DNA of 64,000 bases from Chryseobacterium antibioticum (GCF_012927325.1 NZ_JABBGI010000005.1:144047-208046); one strand, 5' to 3'; positions 31,751-41,513 are shown, counted from the first letter of the stretch. Notes: generated from the letters alone by a model not told the origin. Translations and numbers: made by a program.

Positions 31751-32806
31751 ATGCTGAAATCTGCTTTAATTTCAAGTTTGGTATGTCTCACTATTTTTTG
31801 CTTTGGTCAAAAAGTGAAAAATAAAAAAAACGATTTACAACAGAAAACATATCTCTTGGATAAACTCATGAAATCTGCCTATGATATGGGGATATTTAAT
31901 GGTAATGTTCTTGTTTCACAAAATGATAAAATAATTTACAAAGCTTCGTTTGGTTTTTCTGATGCTGCAAAGACCACTCAATTAACAGATAAATACAGAT
32001 TTCATTTAGGCTCTATAACTAAGGAGTTTAGTGCCATTGCGTTATTTCAATTAAAAGAACAGGGGAAACTAAAACTATCTGATCATGTTTCCAAATTTAT
32101 TCCCGAACTTCCTGTCTGGGCCAATGAAGTTACCATAAAAGATCTGTTGCAATATACAAGCGGAATTCCTAATGTGAATTGGAAGAAAATCAAAAATGAT
32201 GCAGATATTTTCAATGATTTATTGTTGATTGACCATCTATCTTTTAAGCCGGGTACTGATTATGATTATAATAATAACAATCTTTTTCTGAGACAATTTA
32301 TTATTGAACGTATTGCAGGAATTCCTTTTAAAACCTATGTTGAAAAATTTATTTTCAAGCCTTTGGAAATGAATACTACCCTGATGACTCCTTTTGAAAA
32401 CGAAAAAAACATTGCTCAGGGATTTAACAATCAAACAATACCAGATCGTGCAGAACTACCTATAACTGGTGGAACTTATACTACAACTCTTGATTTATTG
32501 AAATGGGCCCATAGTCTACATTCCGAAAAAGTTATCAGTAAAAATTCTCTTTATGAATCAGGTCAAAGTTTTCATATTTCAGATAGCCAATCAGCGTTGG
32601 GAAATGCCAAATTTGATAATAAAAATTTAAAAGAACATCTTCATGATGGCAGAGCGGGAAGTTTTGAAGCCATCTTATTTTCAGATGTTCAAAACAAAAT
32701 AACGATCATTTTACTCAGTAATAATTACAACGGAAAAATTTTTGATATTTCAGAAGCCTTACAGGCGATTTTAAAAAATGACACATTTAAAACGCTGCAA
32801 AAATAA
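31751..32806 (+). CDS. Serine hydrolase of the beta-lactamase / penicillin-binding (class C) family
   Basis: 351 residues with a signal peptide (SSLVCLTIFCFGQ). The S-x-x-K catalytic motif is in HLGSITKEFSAIALFQLKEQ, the Y-x-N motif in TDYDYNNNN, and the third motif region is HDGRAGSFEAILF. The family includes AmpC-type enzymes, esterases and D-Ala peptidases; members of this length without clear AmpC features are usually not antibiotic-degrading. Periplasmic or secreted. It is preceded by a plausible promoter and converges with the GNAT gene 28 bases away. Confidence 0.88.
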   Translation: MLKSALISSLVCLTIFCFGQKVKNKKNDLQQKTYLLDKLMKSAYDMGIFNGNVLVSQNDKIIYKASFGFSDAAKTTQLTDKYRFHLGSITKEFSAIALFQLKEQGKLKLSDHVSKFIPELPVWANEVTIKDLLQYTSGIPNVNWKKIKNDADIFNDLLLIDHLSFKPGTDYDYNNNNLFLRQFIIERIAGIPFKTYVEKFIFKPLEMNTTLMTPFENEKNIAQGFNNQTIPDRAELPITGGTYTTTLDLLKWAHSLHSEKVISKNSLYESGQSFHISDSQSALGNAKFDNKNLKEHLHDGRAGSFEAILFSDVQNKITIILLSNNYNGKIFDISEALQAILKNDTFKTLQK

Positions 32807-32834
32807 AGACATCAATATTCAATTGTAATAATTC

Positions 32835-33341
32835 TTATAGAGTATTGGTTTGCTTTAATTCATACTCAATTTCATCGTCGTCTAAATCTGCTGTTTTCAC
32901 AAAGTTAAGCCGTTCCAGTAGCTTAATGGCCGGACCATTTTGTTGACTTGTTGCTGCCCAGATCCGCTTTAACCCCATTTGATTTAATCCAAAATCTATA
33001 GCCAGCAACATTCCATTGGTCATATACCCTTTGCCATAATATTGTGACAATAAAACACAGCCCAGTTCTCCTTCTCCTTTATCCAACCCACGGTAATAGC
33101 CACAGGTTCCAACGATTTTATCGGTTACGTTGTCTACAATTCCCCAGTGAATGGAATTCCCGTCCAGATAATCCTGATTGATCTTAGCCTGCATTTCTGC
33201 TGCCTGCTGAACAGTTTTTGCCTGGATGGCATCGTAAAATGAGATTTCAATAAGATCATTAAGGTCTGCATCCTTAATCTGTCGTAATGATACCCTATCG
33301 CCTGTTATGTATGGAAAATAATCGTGTTGAAATAGTTTCAT
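32835..33341 (-). CDS. GNAT acetyltransferase (RimJ/RimL-like)
   Basis: 168 residues. GDRVSLRQIKDADLNDLIEI is the Acetyltransf_3 opening. HWGIVDNVTDKIVGTCGYYR and KGEGELGCVLLSQYYGKGYM carry the beta4 strand and acetyl-CoA-binding (Q/R-x-x-G-x-G/A) loop. KRIWAATSQQNGPAIKLLER and LNFVKT are typical of RimL-type N-acetyltransferases. The substrate could be a ribosomal protein N-terminus or a small amine; it is not readable. Confidence 0.9.
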   Translation of the reverse strand: MKLFQHDYFPYITGDRVSLRQIKDADLNDLIEISFYDAIQAKTVQQAAEMQAKINQDYLDGNSIHWGIVDNVTDKIVGTCGYYRGLDKGEGELGCVLLSQYYGKGYMTNGMLLAIDFGLNQMGLKRIWAATSQQNGPAIKLLERLNFVKTADLDDDEIEYELKQTNTL

Positions 33342-33924
33342 GCTTTTTAGTTTTTAATCAGCCCCTAAGATATGAATAGCCCAAGCGTCACTCATGCTTT
33401 TTTAGGAAAATTTTAAATTTAAAAAAGAGTTTTGGATCATTATTTAATATCAAACTTTATTCTTTCGGCAAAATTAGGAGCCTCAAAACAGCTTTACCAA
33501 TTTCATTTAAAATAATTGATAAAATCATTTTACCATTTTAAAAAGTGAATTATTTAAATGACAAGGTCCTATTTTAAATTCAAAATGTTTTAATCTTCTA
33601 TAAGATTGATAGTGAAACAATTTTCGAAAGATTAAGACTAATGAAGTAGTTAAGGATACTGGACAAAAATAGTGCATTATCTAAATTTTCTGTTTTTGTT
33701 CTTTTGTCTTGAAACAAAATGAACCAAAAATTCAAGGCTGGAAGCTTTCACTAAAAATTAAAACTTGATCCTAAAATTTCCAAACTCGTGCGGAAAGAAT
33801 GTTTCTGCTTCGTTTCAGTTGATGATCGCGCACTCAAACAGTGGAAATTTTTTAACGGATAAAATTTTAATTTTCTTAACGCTACAGCTTCCTAGGCCGA
33901 TATTCGACAACTCTTCAGCAATAC
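33342..33924. other. Long AT-rich gap with a candidate interspersed repeat
   Basis: 583 bp without a supported gene. The left half (33342-33660) is plain AT-rich DNA. The right half (about 33690-33920) begins with the hairpin at 33694-33729 and looks like one copy of a repeat seen in related genomes (recalled, not verified). An ORF at 33765 lacks protein-like character. Confidence 0.45.
33694..33729. repeat. Imperfect palindrome, possible copy of a genus-wide intergenic repeat
   Basis: TTTTGTTCTTTTGT pairs with ACAAAATGAACCAAAA (one T and one C bulged), and the loop CTTGAA is repeated as its complement TTCAAG just downstream. I recall very similar CTTTTGTCTTGAAACAAAAG elements as common intergenic repeats in Chryseobacterium relatives. 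It has no coding role. Confidence 0.45.
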
Positions 33925-35067
33925 TTACATTAATGAATTGTCCTCATACTTCATTTTATTAATCAGAGGGTTCGCATACATTGTTAAGAAAAATTCTTTT
34001 GAAACGGCATCAGAAGGGTCGATACGCATGTCAAGTCTTCGGACAAACAGTTGTTTTTCCTGTTCTGTATATTCTGAAGCGTATGTATCCGTGTTGTGAA
34101 GCAGGTCATAAGCGATAAACTTGGTCGGCCAAAGCTTATAGTTCTGTATGATTGAATCATCAATGATCTGAGCAATAGCCTGCAGCTGCTTGTTTTTGTT
34201 TTCAAAATTGAGGGCAATATCATCCAATTCTGTATCCAATATATGACCGGCATGCAGGTGAATACGTTTCTTTTGGCCTAATACTCCACTAAGCATGGTC
34301 ATAAAATCTTCATCCTTACCCTTAACGTATTCCTCATCTCTGTGCTTGGCCAGAAGCTGTGGCATTTTTAAGGAATCAGTAGGATCATATTCATAGGAAA
34401 TAGATATCGGAACGATCTTTAATGTTTTAAAATAATCCGTCAGAGAAAGATCTCCGGCAGCCATCGCAAGCATTTTTAAAACACCTTGTTGCGTAGCATC
34501 ATTTCCGTCTTTGGTTCTTCCCTCACGCTGGGCGATCCAAACGGAGCGCTTTTCAACATGCAGAAGCTGCTCAATATACTCAGACATGATCTGGGAGCTC
34601 TTCAGCTGTTCACGGATCGGCAAACCTCTCTGGACTAAAAAGTTACGATTCAGTTTTGCTAATACATGCAGTAATGTTTTCTGAACCAGATTGTCACCAA
34701 TGGCAGATGAAGTCATGATAAACTCCTTCTCCAGCAACACGAGGTTGAGCAGTGAGGTATCCAAAACAATATCCCTGTGGTTGGAAACGAAAAGGTAGGG
34801 GGTATTTTTATCCAGCTGATCAAATCCCGAAGTCGTTAAGCCTTCAGAGCTTTTCGCGAGAATCTGACGAATGGTATGGGCGATAAAATTGTGCTGAAAA
34901 TCACTTATCGAATGAATACTCTTAAACTGTTCTCTCCAAACCTGCTTATCAACATCAGGAAAAGTGAAACTCATCAGTGCTGTCATCATAGGATCACGGG
35001 CTATACTCCGTAACGCTTCATTTACTTCATGATCATAAAAAGGCCTGATTTCATCGAACTTCGACAT
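33925..35067 (-). CDS. 1-acyl-glycerol-3-phosphate / glycerol-3-phosphate acyltransferase family protein
   Basis: 380 residues. Block I is FVSNHRDIVLDTSLLNLVLL (the H…D acyltransferase motif in the spacing common in this Bacteroidota subgroup). Then KLNRNFLVQRGLPIREQLKS, RSVWIAQREGRTKDGNDATQ (block III, the E-G-x-R-like motif) and LKIVPISISYEYDP (block IV). It probably adds acyl chains to glycerol-phosphate lipids at the inner membrane face. Single gene; no clear promoter. Confidence 0.87.
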   Translation of the reverse strand: MSKFDEIRPFYDHEVNEALRSIARDPMMTALMSFTFPDVDKQVWREQFKSIHSISDFQHNFIAHTIRQILAKSSEGLTTSGFDQLDKNTPYLFVSNHRDIVLDTSLLNLVLLEKEFIMTSSAIGDNLVQKTLLHVLAKLNRNFLVQRGLPIREQLKSSQIMSEYIEQLLHVEKRSVWIAQREGRTKDGNDATQQGVLKMLAMAAGDLSLTDYFKTLKIVPISISYEYDPTDSLKMPQLLAKHRDEEYVKGKDEDFMTMLSGVLGQKKRIHLHAGHILDTELDDIALNFENKNKQLQAIAQIIDDSIIQNYKLWPTKFIAYDLLHNTDTYASEYTEQEKQLFVRRLDMRIDPSDAVSKEFFLTMYANPLINKMKYEDNSLM

Positions 35068-35269
35068 GTAATTATTTAAAAATTAAAACTATTTTGCAAA
35101 AGAACAAAAATTTATCGAGGGTACGCTACAATGTTTGTTAAAGTATGTCATTTGTCGACATAGCAACTATGTTCTACATACCATTGAATTATTTACCGTA
35201 GAATTATTCCCACAAAAAAATGTTTAGCCGGCTTATATTCTCCTCTATTTTCCCAGGAATTAAAGATGA

Positions 35270-36067
35270 TCATTGTACAGACATCGTTGGATAAGCGGCC
35301 ACATAGGTTTTCAATAATTTACCTTTAGCAGAGTATTCTGAAACCTTATATCCTTTATCGGTATCTATCATCACTTCATAACTGCCGTCTTTTTTGATTT
35401 TTTTACTTTTACCTAATCCGTATTTGGTTTCCTTACTGATCAGCTCCCCTTTTTCATCAAATTTTTCTTCCATCCAAGTAGCCTCTTTTTCAAGATTCTT
35501 AGTGCTGGTACGGCTTTCTACTTTATTGGTTTTCCCATAATAAAATGTACGTGTGCCTTCCACGTCATCCTCAACATCCCAGCCGGAAAGATTCATGCTT
35601 TTGGAATAAACAGCTTTTCCATCTATCGCTCTTGATTCGCTTTTAAAATCACCATTTGGTTCAAATTCTTTCACATAGAAAACACCCTGGTCAAAGTAAC
35701 AGGTTTCTATAAGTTTACCGTTTAGCTTTTTGTCGATTCTGATCAGAATATCGTCTTTATACAAGCCCTTAACAACGAAGTTTTTATCAGGTGTTTCAAA
35801 GTTCATTTCACCATCAATTTTACCTGAGTCATTCACTTCAAATAATGATTTAACCGTTTTATCATTTTTCCCTTCTTCATCCATGAGCATGATGTATTTT
35901 CCGGGAGCCAATGTTCTACCGTCTTTATACCTTGCATGCTGCGGCTCATGTTTCTCCATTTCTTTTCCGATACTGAAGTCCTGTAAATCGCTTTGTTTAA
36001 TAGTGGTCTGAGCATTTGTAAAGACAGCGGTGACCAGCAGTGAAAGGATACCTATTTTAAGTTTCAT
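35270..36067 (-). CDS. Secreted hypothetical protein (265 aa, MORN-like)
   Basis: A signal peptide at 1-19 (LLVTAVFTNA) precedes a mature region with repeated short G-x-(Y/F)-K/E strands (VVKGLYKDDILIRIDKKLNG; FYYGKTNKVESRT; KFDEKGELISKETKYG). These are reminiscent of MORN/YwqK-type repeats. A periplasmic or surface location is likely. No definite family or linked neighbour. Confidence 0.75.
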   Translation of the reverse strand: MKLKIGILSLLVTAVFTNAQTTIKQSDLQDFSIGKEMEKHEPQHARYKDGRTLAPGKYIMLMDEEGKNDKTVKSLFEVNDSGKIDGEMNFETPDKNFVVKGLYKDDILIRIDKKLNGKLIETCYFDQGVFYVKEFEPNGDFKSESRAIDGKAVYSKSMNLSGWDVEDDVEGTRTFYYGKTNKVESRTSTKNLEKEATWMEEKFDEKGELISKETKYGLGKSKKIKKDGSYEVMIDTDKGYKVSEYSAKGKLLKTYVAAYPTMSVQ

Positions 36068-36253
36068 AAATGAATATTCTATTAGTTTTTTGATCCGGTT
36101 AAGATAGAGATATTATTCCACACCAAACTTCCGATAGAAAGTCAGATCTTTCATAAGATAAATCAGGACATAGCAGGGGCTATTCCCAAAGTGCGAGAGC
36201 CAAAAAAACTAAGAATTGGATGGTCTACTCTGAATCTTTGTTGAAATAAATAT

Positions 36254-36799
36254 TTATTTTACTTTTTCCAAAAGATATAATTTCGACCCTGAAAATGCCA
36301 GTTTAGGCATCAGATTTCCTTCCAGCACCATGGTTTTATTGTTGACATCAATAACTGAAATATAATTATTGGAATTGTATTCTATATAGTTTTCTTTTTC
36401 TTTGGTGACAGGATTTTTACCGAATTCCATAGCGTATTTTACCCAGTCTTCCTTTTCAGAACTGCAGTGTACAGGTTTGAATTTGGATTTTTTAGCCTTG
36501 AAAATAATCTGATCAAAACCTTCCGTACAGTCCGAAGTAAAGGAACTTTGCGGATTCTGATCATTCGTAAAGTCTTCAAAAGAGCCTTTATAAGCTCCCA
36601 CTACTTTCCAGGTCCCGTCCAATCGGTCTTCGTCTATTTTGCCTTTTGCCTTACTTACGGCCCAGCTAATTCCATTGACTGTTCCTTTTACAGCTTTATA
36701 GCTGACATTCACCGCTCCCTTTACCACTTTGGCAGCGGTGGAAACCACGCAGGAATTCAGGATAAAAGCAACTGAAGCGAGGAATACTATTTTTTTCAT
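36254..36799 (-). CDS. Lipoprotein of unknown function, lipocalin-like end (181 aa)
   Basis: A lipoprotein signal VFLASVAFILNSC (Cys at 17) precedes a short helical linker (VVKGAVNVSYKAVKGTVNGI). Residues about 60-181 start LDGTWKVVGAYKG, the GxW opening of lipocalin-like domains, and end with strands NKTMVLEGNLMPKLAF. An envelope lipid- or ligand-binding role is possible but unproven. It stands alone between the MORN-like gene and the terpene synthase operon. Confidence 0.75.
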   Translation of the reverse strand: MKKIVFLASVAFILNSCVVSTAAKVVKGAVNVSYKAVKGTVNGISWAVSKAKGKIDEDRLDGTWKVVGAYKGSFEDFTNDQNPQSSFTSDCTEGFDQIIFKAKKSKFKPVHCSSEKEDWVKYAMEFGKNPVTKEKENYIEYNSNNYISVIDVNNKTMVLEGNLMPKLAFSGSKLYLLEKVK

Positions 36800-36920
36800 A
36801 TCATCAAGTTATTAAGAATACGAAGATAAGATTTTAAAAATATTATGTTCAGTCCGGAATGTAGATTTAACCTCTGGTCCGGTTTTTCATGATTGATTTA
36901 TCAGGAGAATAGATTTTCAT

Positions 36921-36958
36921 CCATATAAAAACAGCAAAGATTTACATCATTGCTGTTT
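36921..36958 (-). terminator. Hairpin terminator after the terpene synthase genes
   Basis: AAACAGCA (36929-36936) and TGCTGTTT (36951-36958) form the stem. On the minus strand it is followed by TTTTATATGG. It lies 50 bases beyond the stop of the last terpene synthase. Confidence 0.65.
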
Positions 36959-37007
36959 CGCATTCTAAAGTTTTCAAGGATAATGACTGATCGTACAGTT
37001 TTCATAG

Positions 37008-38033
37008 CTATTTTTGAACAAAAATACTGTGCGGAATAAGAATATCATCCCCTTCTCTGCCATACTGTGGTACAATAAATCCTTTAGGCTCATATCGGTT
37101 GGTCCCTGAGTTATAATACCAGTTGGCACAACCGCTTATCTGGAGTTTAATGTGATAGATATGATCATAAGCCTGCTGTTGAAAAGGCCCAAAATCAGGG
37201 AGGGATTGATGCAGATCGTTTAGTTCCTGGCCATACGCATCATGCAGTCTCATCGCTTCTGTACAGGCCTCCTGATAGGTAAGGTTATATTGATGGCTTA
37301 AAATGAAGATAATATTGAGGCTTTCACTTTCTATTTCAAGTTCTTTTTTCAGAGAGGCAAAGTCATTTTGAATCACTATAATCAGAGAGAGCAACTCTCT
37401 GCAACGTTGTACAAGAGGATGATTGTAGATAAAAACTGGTAGCGGAGAATTCGTTGCAGGATCTATAAGGTCTCCATAAGGCCACATCCCGATTGAATAT
37501 TTCCGGAAACTCAGATAATGTGGAAGTAATGGATAGGTTCTTTTTTCAGCTTGCTTAAAAGGAATCTCCTCTATCATGCCGTACATGATAAACTCATAAA
37601 AGTCAATGGCCACTCTGTCTATCCAGAACCGGGGCATAAATGTTTCCCATTCTTTTCTTGCCTGTGCCATCTGCCGCAGAATACCTATTTCATCCGGCTC
37701 GGGATCTTCACCCATCATGACATCATATACCCGCTCTGCTATCGTTTTCAGTTCTTTTGCCGGAGTCATTCCGAAATAGTCATCAAACAATGTGATATAG
37801 ATCATCAGCCTGGCACAGGGACGCATCCGTTCTATGCTGTCACAGGTAGGGTTCATATAAGTGGCAACCCGCGACAGAAGCTGAGGTTTACATCTTTTTA
37901 TTCCCTCTTCTGAAATAAAAGTATAATCTTCATCATACCAGTCTTTTTCTTCGTCATCAAAAGCATTGGCAACAGGACTATTGACTGTAGGCCAAGGGTA
38001 ATGACATTTTGGAACAATTAATTCTTCTCTCAT
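37008..38033 (-). CDS. Class I terpene synthase 1 (last of three in tandem)
   Basis: 341 residues, usual for bacterial sesqui-/diterpene cyclases. The Asp-rich motif is LFDDYFG (D84, D85) and the NSE triad is NDFASLKKE at 223-231 (N, S, E at canonical spacing). R and Y of NRYEP near the C-terminus give the RY pair. The fold binds Mg2+ and ionises a prenyl diphosphate to a cyclic hydrocarbon or alcohol. All metal ligands are intact, so activity is likely; substrate chain length is not readable. It follows synthase 2 after 185 bp. Confidence 0.9.
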   Translation of the reverse strand: MREELIVPKCHYPWPTVNSPVANAFDDEEKDWYDEDYTFISEEGIKRCKPQLLSRVATYMNPTCDSIERMRPCARLMIYITLFDDYFGMTPAKELKTIAERVYDVMMGEDPEPDEIGILRQMAQARKEWETFMPRFWIDRVAIDFYEFIMYGMIEEIPFKQAEKRTYPLLPHYLSFRKYSIGMWPYGDLIDPATNSPLPVFIYNHPLVQRCRELLSLIIVIQNDFASLKKELEIESESLNIIFILSHQYNLTYQEACTEAMRLHDAYGQELNDLHQSLPDFGPFQQQAYDHIYHIKLQISGCANWYYNSGTNRYEPKGFIVPQYGREGDDILIPHSIFVQK

Positions 38034-38218
38034 GGATTTTATCTTTAAATGAAAAATTATTAATGATATTATATTTGGTTTAGTTTTGCTTTTGGATCCT
38101 TTGCTTGTGAAAATTCCATTGCATGGTAAAATAGAAAGTCCGGTACAGCATACTGATCCTACGTATTGTGGTGCTTTGGTTACACCGGAATTATAACGGA
38201 CAACCGCTTATTATCAAT

Positions 38219-39220
38219 TTAAATAGTTTTCATATCATCACTGATTTCTGGCCAGGCAAAACCCACTCCTCCATGTTTGTATCTTTCAGTTTCCAGATAA
38301 AAAGAATTCACGCCCTGAAGTCCAACTCCTGCATAATAAACGAACTTGTCTACATGCTCCTGATATTCACCAAACTCACGGTATTCAGCATGTAAGGCAA
38401 GTACTTTTGCCAATTCTTCATTATGGATGCGGAATGCCTGTGAACAAGCATCCTTCAATGAGAGATTATATTCCTGTTGCAATACAAAAACCAGGTTAAA
38501 AACCTCCGTACCCTTCGCCATTTCTTTTGGCAGCGAGTGAATATCATTTTGCCATGCAACAACCAGGGTCATATGAGATATCATTTTCTGAACGACAATA
38601 TGCTCAAAAATATGCTCCGGAAGAACAAGACCTGATTCAATCTCACCTAAGATCAGATAGGGGCGCATAAGAACAGAATATTCACGAATTGTTTTGAAAA
38701 GCGTAAGTGACGGCGGACGTTGTGCTATTTTGTAAGGGTACTCCAATTCAATCCCATATCTGAAGGACTGATAAAAATAGTAAATAAAACGTTCCACCCA
38801 TAGGTCGGGCATCAAAGCGCGAAATTCATCCCTTATTAACGCCATATGTTGATAGAGAGCATTTTCGTCCTCCTTTGGTTGTGCACCCTTGAGAATGTCT
38901 ACACAACGAGTCCGTAACTGTTGGATTTCCTCCAGAGACGAATGCTCCACCTGATCATCAAGCGCCACGTACTGAAGCATAAACCTGTTACAGGGAATAG
39001 TCTGTTCATAGGTCAAGTCCGGCCACATACGGGCGGTGCACATGTGCAGTCTCATTTTTTTGTATGTTGTGCGTTGTTTTTCTGTCAGGAAAGTGTAGTC
39101 ATTGTCAATCCATCCGTCCATATCTTTCCCCATTTGTTCTGCATGTGGATTGATAAGGTCAGGCCAGGGATAATGGCCGCGTGGCAGATAATCTTTTGAA
39201 TTATATTCTTCTGGTTTCAT
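38219..39220 (-). CDS. Class I terpene synthase 2 (middle of three)
   Basis: 333 residues. The Asp-rich motif is VALDDQVEHSS (D88, D89). The NSE triad NDIHSLPKE at 225-233 is complete. The terminal RY is in ETERYKHGG. The N-terminus GHYPWPDLINPHAEQM resembles synthases 1 and 3 (HYPWPTVNSP; NYPFPTLKNPHADQL), so the three are paralogues. It sits 54 bp downstream of synthase 3 and probably shares its transcript. Confidence 0.9.
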   Translation of the reverse strand: MKPEEYNSKDYLPRGHYPWPDLINPHAEQMGKDMDGWIDNDYTFLTEKQRTTYKKMRLHMCTARMWPDLTYEQTIPCNRFMLQYVALDDQVEHSSLEEIQQLRTRCVDILKGAQPKEDENALYQHMALIRDEFRALMPDLWVERFIYYFYQSFRYGIELEYPYKIAQRPPSLTLFKTIREYSVLMRPYLILGEIESGLVLPEHIFEHIVVQKMISHMTLVVAWQNDIHSLPKEMAKGTEVFNLVFVLQQEYNLSLKDACSQAFRIHNEELAKVLALHAEYREFGEYQEHVDKFVYYAGVGLQGVNSFYLETERYKHGGVGFAWPEISDDMKTI

Positions 39221-39274
39221 TTTGTTTAAAGTCTAAGTTTTTAAATTATAGAATAGTTATAAGTTTGGTCCTCT

Positions 39275-40273
39275 TTATATTTGGTTCAGCTTTTCTTTCA
39301 ACTCCCTTGCTTCCGGAAATTCCATAGCATTGTAACGGCCAAGTTTTGTAGAGATGTTCTTCCATCCACTCAGGACCATGCTCATATAATGAACCCAATT
39401 CACTACGGCATCCTGCCAGATCCCAAAGTCAGGCAGAGAAGCCTGAAGGGCTACAAACTCTTTCAGATCTTCATTATGAAGGCGGAGATCTTCCAGACAG
39501 GCATCTTCCAATGAAATTTGCCGTTCGTGCTGGATTACTTTAACAATATTGTAATAGACACTGTCCGTCGCCTCATCTTTCACCACCGATTGCACTTCGT
39601 TGAAATAGGTAACCAGGTGGCAAGCCAAGGTCTGCAGACGACAAATCACCGGATGCTTGTGGATATCGGGAGGCAGAACAATTCCCGTTTCCACCTCTGT
39701 AAGCTGAAGAAAAGGATACAGGCAGATAGAATTTTCCCTTAACGCAATACATTCTTCTATGGTTGGAAACATCTTTTTTTCCTTGTATATGAGCTCAGTT
39801 TCCAACCCTGTAAAATACCTGCTGATCATCTTTGTAAACCTGACGATAGATTCCTGAGGAATAAACTGCAACAGCTCCTGCCTTAATGAGGCCAGCATAG
39901 CTCCCAATGGTATTGTAGATTCTGCAGCGCTTATTTCACCATTGAGAACGGCAACCGACTGGGTGTGTATATTTTTAATATCACCGGATACGCTTTCCTC
40001 ATACAGATCGTCATTGTACAGCGTCCACAGCATCAGTCTGCAGATGGGTTTGAAACGCTCAAGTGATGCGGTAGGAAACCACTGAGCAGCGATATGCGCC
40101 GTTTTGGTTTTTTTGTACTTTTTGCGAAGATCAGGATTCTGCTCATAAAGCCACAGATACTCCCCATCTATCCACTGATTTTCAGTAATTTCCTGCAACT
40201 GGTCTGCATGGGGATTCTTTAACGTCGGGAAGGGGTAATTAAATTTTTTGTTGAGTAGTTCAAGTGTGTTCAT
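39275..40273 (-). CDS. Class I terpene synthase 3 (first of three), with variant metal-binding triad
   Basis: 332 residues. The Asp-rich motif is LYNDDLYEE (D88, D89). The second metal site reads NEVQSVVKD at 225-233: N and S are kept, but D226 is Glu and the last acidic residue is Asp instead of Glu. RY is present in LGRYNAM. Conservative acidic swaps may retain Mg2+ binding but are unusual. It leads the tandem group; no clear promoter in the 856-bp gap upstream. Confidence 0.87.
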   Translation of the reverse strand: MNTLELLNKKFNYPFPTLKNPHADQLQEITENQWIDGEYLWLYEQNPDLRKKYKKTKTAHIAAQWFPTASLERFKPICRLMLWTLYNDDLYEESVSGDIKNIHTQSVAVLNGEISAAESTIPLGAMLASLRQELLQFIPQESIVRFTKMISRYFTGLETELIYKEKKMFPTIEECIALRENSICLYPFLQLTEVETGIVLPPDIHKHPVICRLQTLACHLVTYFNEVQSVVKDEATDSVYYNIVKVIQHERQISLEDACLEDLRLHNEDLKEFVALQASLPDFGIWQDAVVNWVHYMSMVLSGWKNISTKLGRYNAMEFPEARELKEKLNQI

Positions 40274-41129
40274 GGTTTTATAGTTTTTTAAATTTTACAT
40301 AACGGTTATAATATAGATGAGTATAGTTAGAGCAAAGTCGTTCAATATGAAATGGACAGGATCATGCGGATATAGGATGCATCAAACAACATTTAAGTAT
40401 ACATTTCGTCGATAAATTGTCTGTCTTTAAATGTCACTTAACCTATCGTTTCATTCTTTTGATGTAACGAAACCCGGACTCGTATTGAAAATAGTTTTAA
40501 AATAAATTAATCCCAACCTAAACAGTATTGACTGTAATTTGGCTAAAAGGAAAGGTTGATCAAATAGCAAATCTTTATTCAGATTGACCTTATATTTTCT
40601 TTAATAGGTATTAATGGGGTTTGGAATCCGGAACAGGTTCACTACTGAATGGTATTGTCAAGAAAAATTTTCATAGATTTAAATTTAATGATTGATGTTT
40701 TTATGGTATTAGTTTATAAGAATGAAAATAATAAAAAAATGCGATATGATTCAAATTTATTTCACACTTATTTGATATTAATCAACGTAACACACTGATG
40801 TGATACTATTAATAAGCTTTTAAGCATGCAAAAAATGTTTAAGGATCGTTTGAAACATGACTTTTTTTACTTTTTTTATCATTTTCCCGGCCTACTTATC
40901 TCCTATTTTTAGTAGGGAGAAGTCAAAATAATTGCCAAACAGTAAATTTGCTAAAGAAATTCCTTTATGATTAAATTATTATTTTTTGTGTTATTACAGC
41001 CCAGATCTAATTATATAAACTGTATTTTACTTAAATAAAGCAGCCTTGCAACTTCTTGTAAAGCGCAAACAAAATTACAAATCAGGTGATTTATCATTAT
41101 TTCATTTACACAATTAAACACAAAATGCC
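40274..41129. other. Long AT-rich gap between the megasynthase operon and the terpene synthases
   Basis: 856 bp without a supported gene on either strand. It contains a bulged hairpin at 40894-40923 (ACTTATCTCCTA / TAGGGAGAAGT) and poly-T runs at 40861-40880. The length suggests a separate promoter and regulatory region for the terpene synthases, but no TAnnTTTG box is clear. Confidence 0.5.
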
Positions 41130-41468
41130 CTAAAAAATATCTATTTCAATATCAACATCTATTTCTTCTATTTTAATATCGTCCCTATTTTCAAATAGAA
41201 ATGTACCTTTTGCTGTAAAAGCTTTATTGTAGGATATATCCTTATTCTCTTTACCTGGCTCTACTATGACGTTAAAAGAAAAAAAACCGTCATCAACTGA
41301 AAATTTTTTATTGGGAATATCAACCCAAATATCCGTTGGATTAATGTCTACTCTCCAATGTTCACAAGCATAATTTTCTGGTTGCGTATTGTTCAATACA
41401 TCATTCCATACATTATAATCACTGCTTAGTTTTTGTGCAATGTGATCTCTGATTTTATCAATTTCCAT
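41130..41468 (-). CDS. Hypothetical acidic protein (112 aa)
   Basis: MEIDKIRDHIAQKLSSDYNV is followed by a beta-rich body (CEHWRVDINPTDIWVDIPNK) and a very acidic end (DDIKIEEIDVDIEIDIF). No signal peptide or TM. It lies 45 bp after the membrane-protein gene, same strand, so it could be the last gene of the megasynthase operon. Its AT-rich, plain composition and lack of biosynthetic motifs leave that open. Family not recognised. Confidence 0.65.
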   Translation of the reverse strand: MEIDKIRDHIAQKLSSDYNVWNDVLNNTQPENYACEHWRVDINPTDIWVDIPNKKFSVDDGFFSFNVIVEPGKENKDISYNKAFTAKGTFLFENRDDIKIEEIDVDIEIDIF

Positions 41469-41513
41469 AGTTAATAGTTTTTGGTGTTAATCAAAATTGA
41501 AAAGAACTTATTA

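Noticed and set aside
31751..32806. Antibiotic-resistance beta-lactamase
   Set aside because: SxxK and YxN are present, but length, motif context and lack of a linked ampR-type gene fit the broad serine-hydrolase family better; resistance cannot be claimed.
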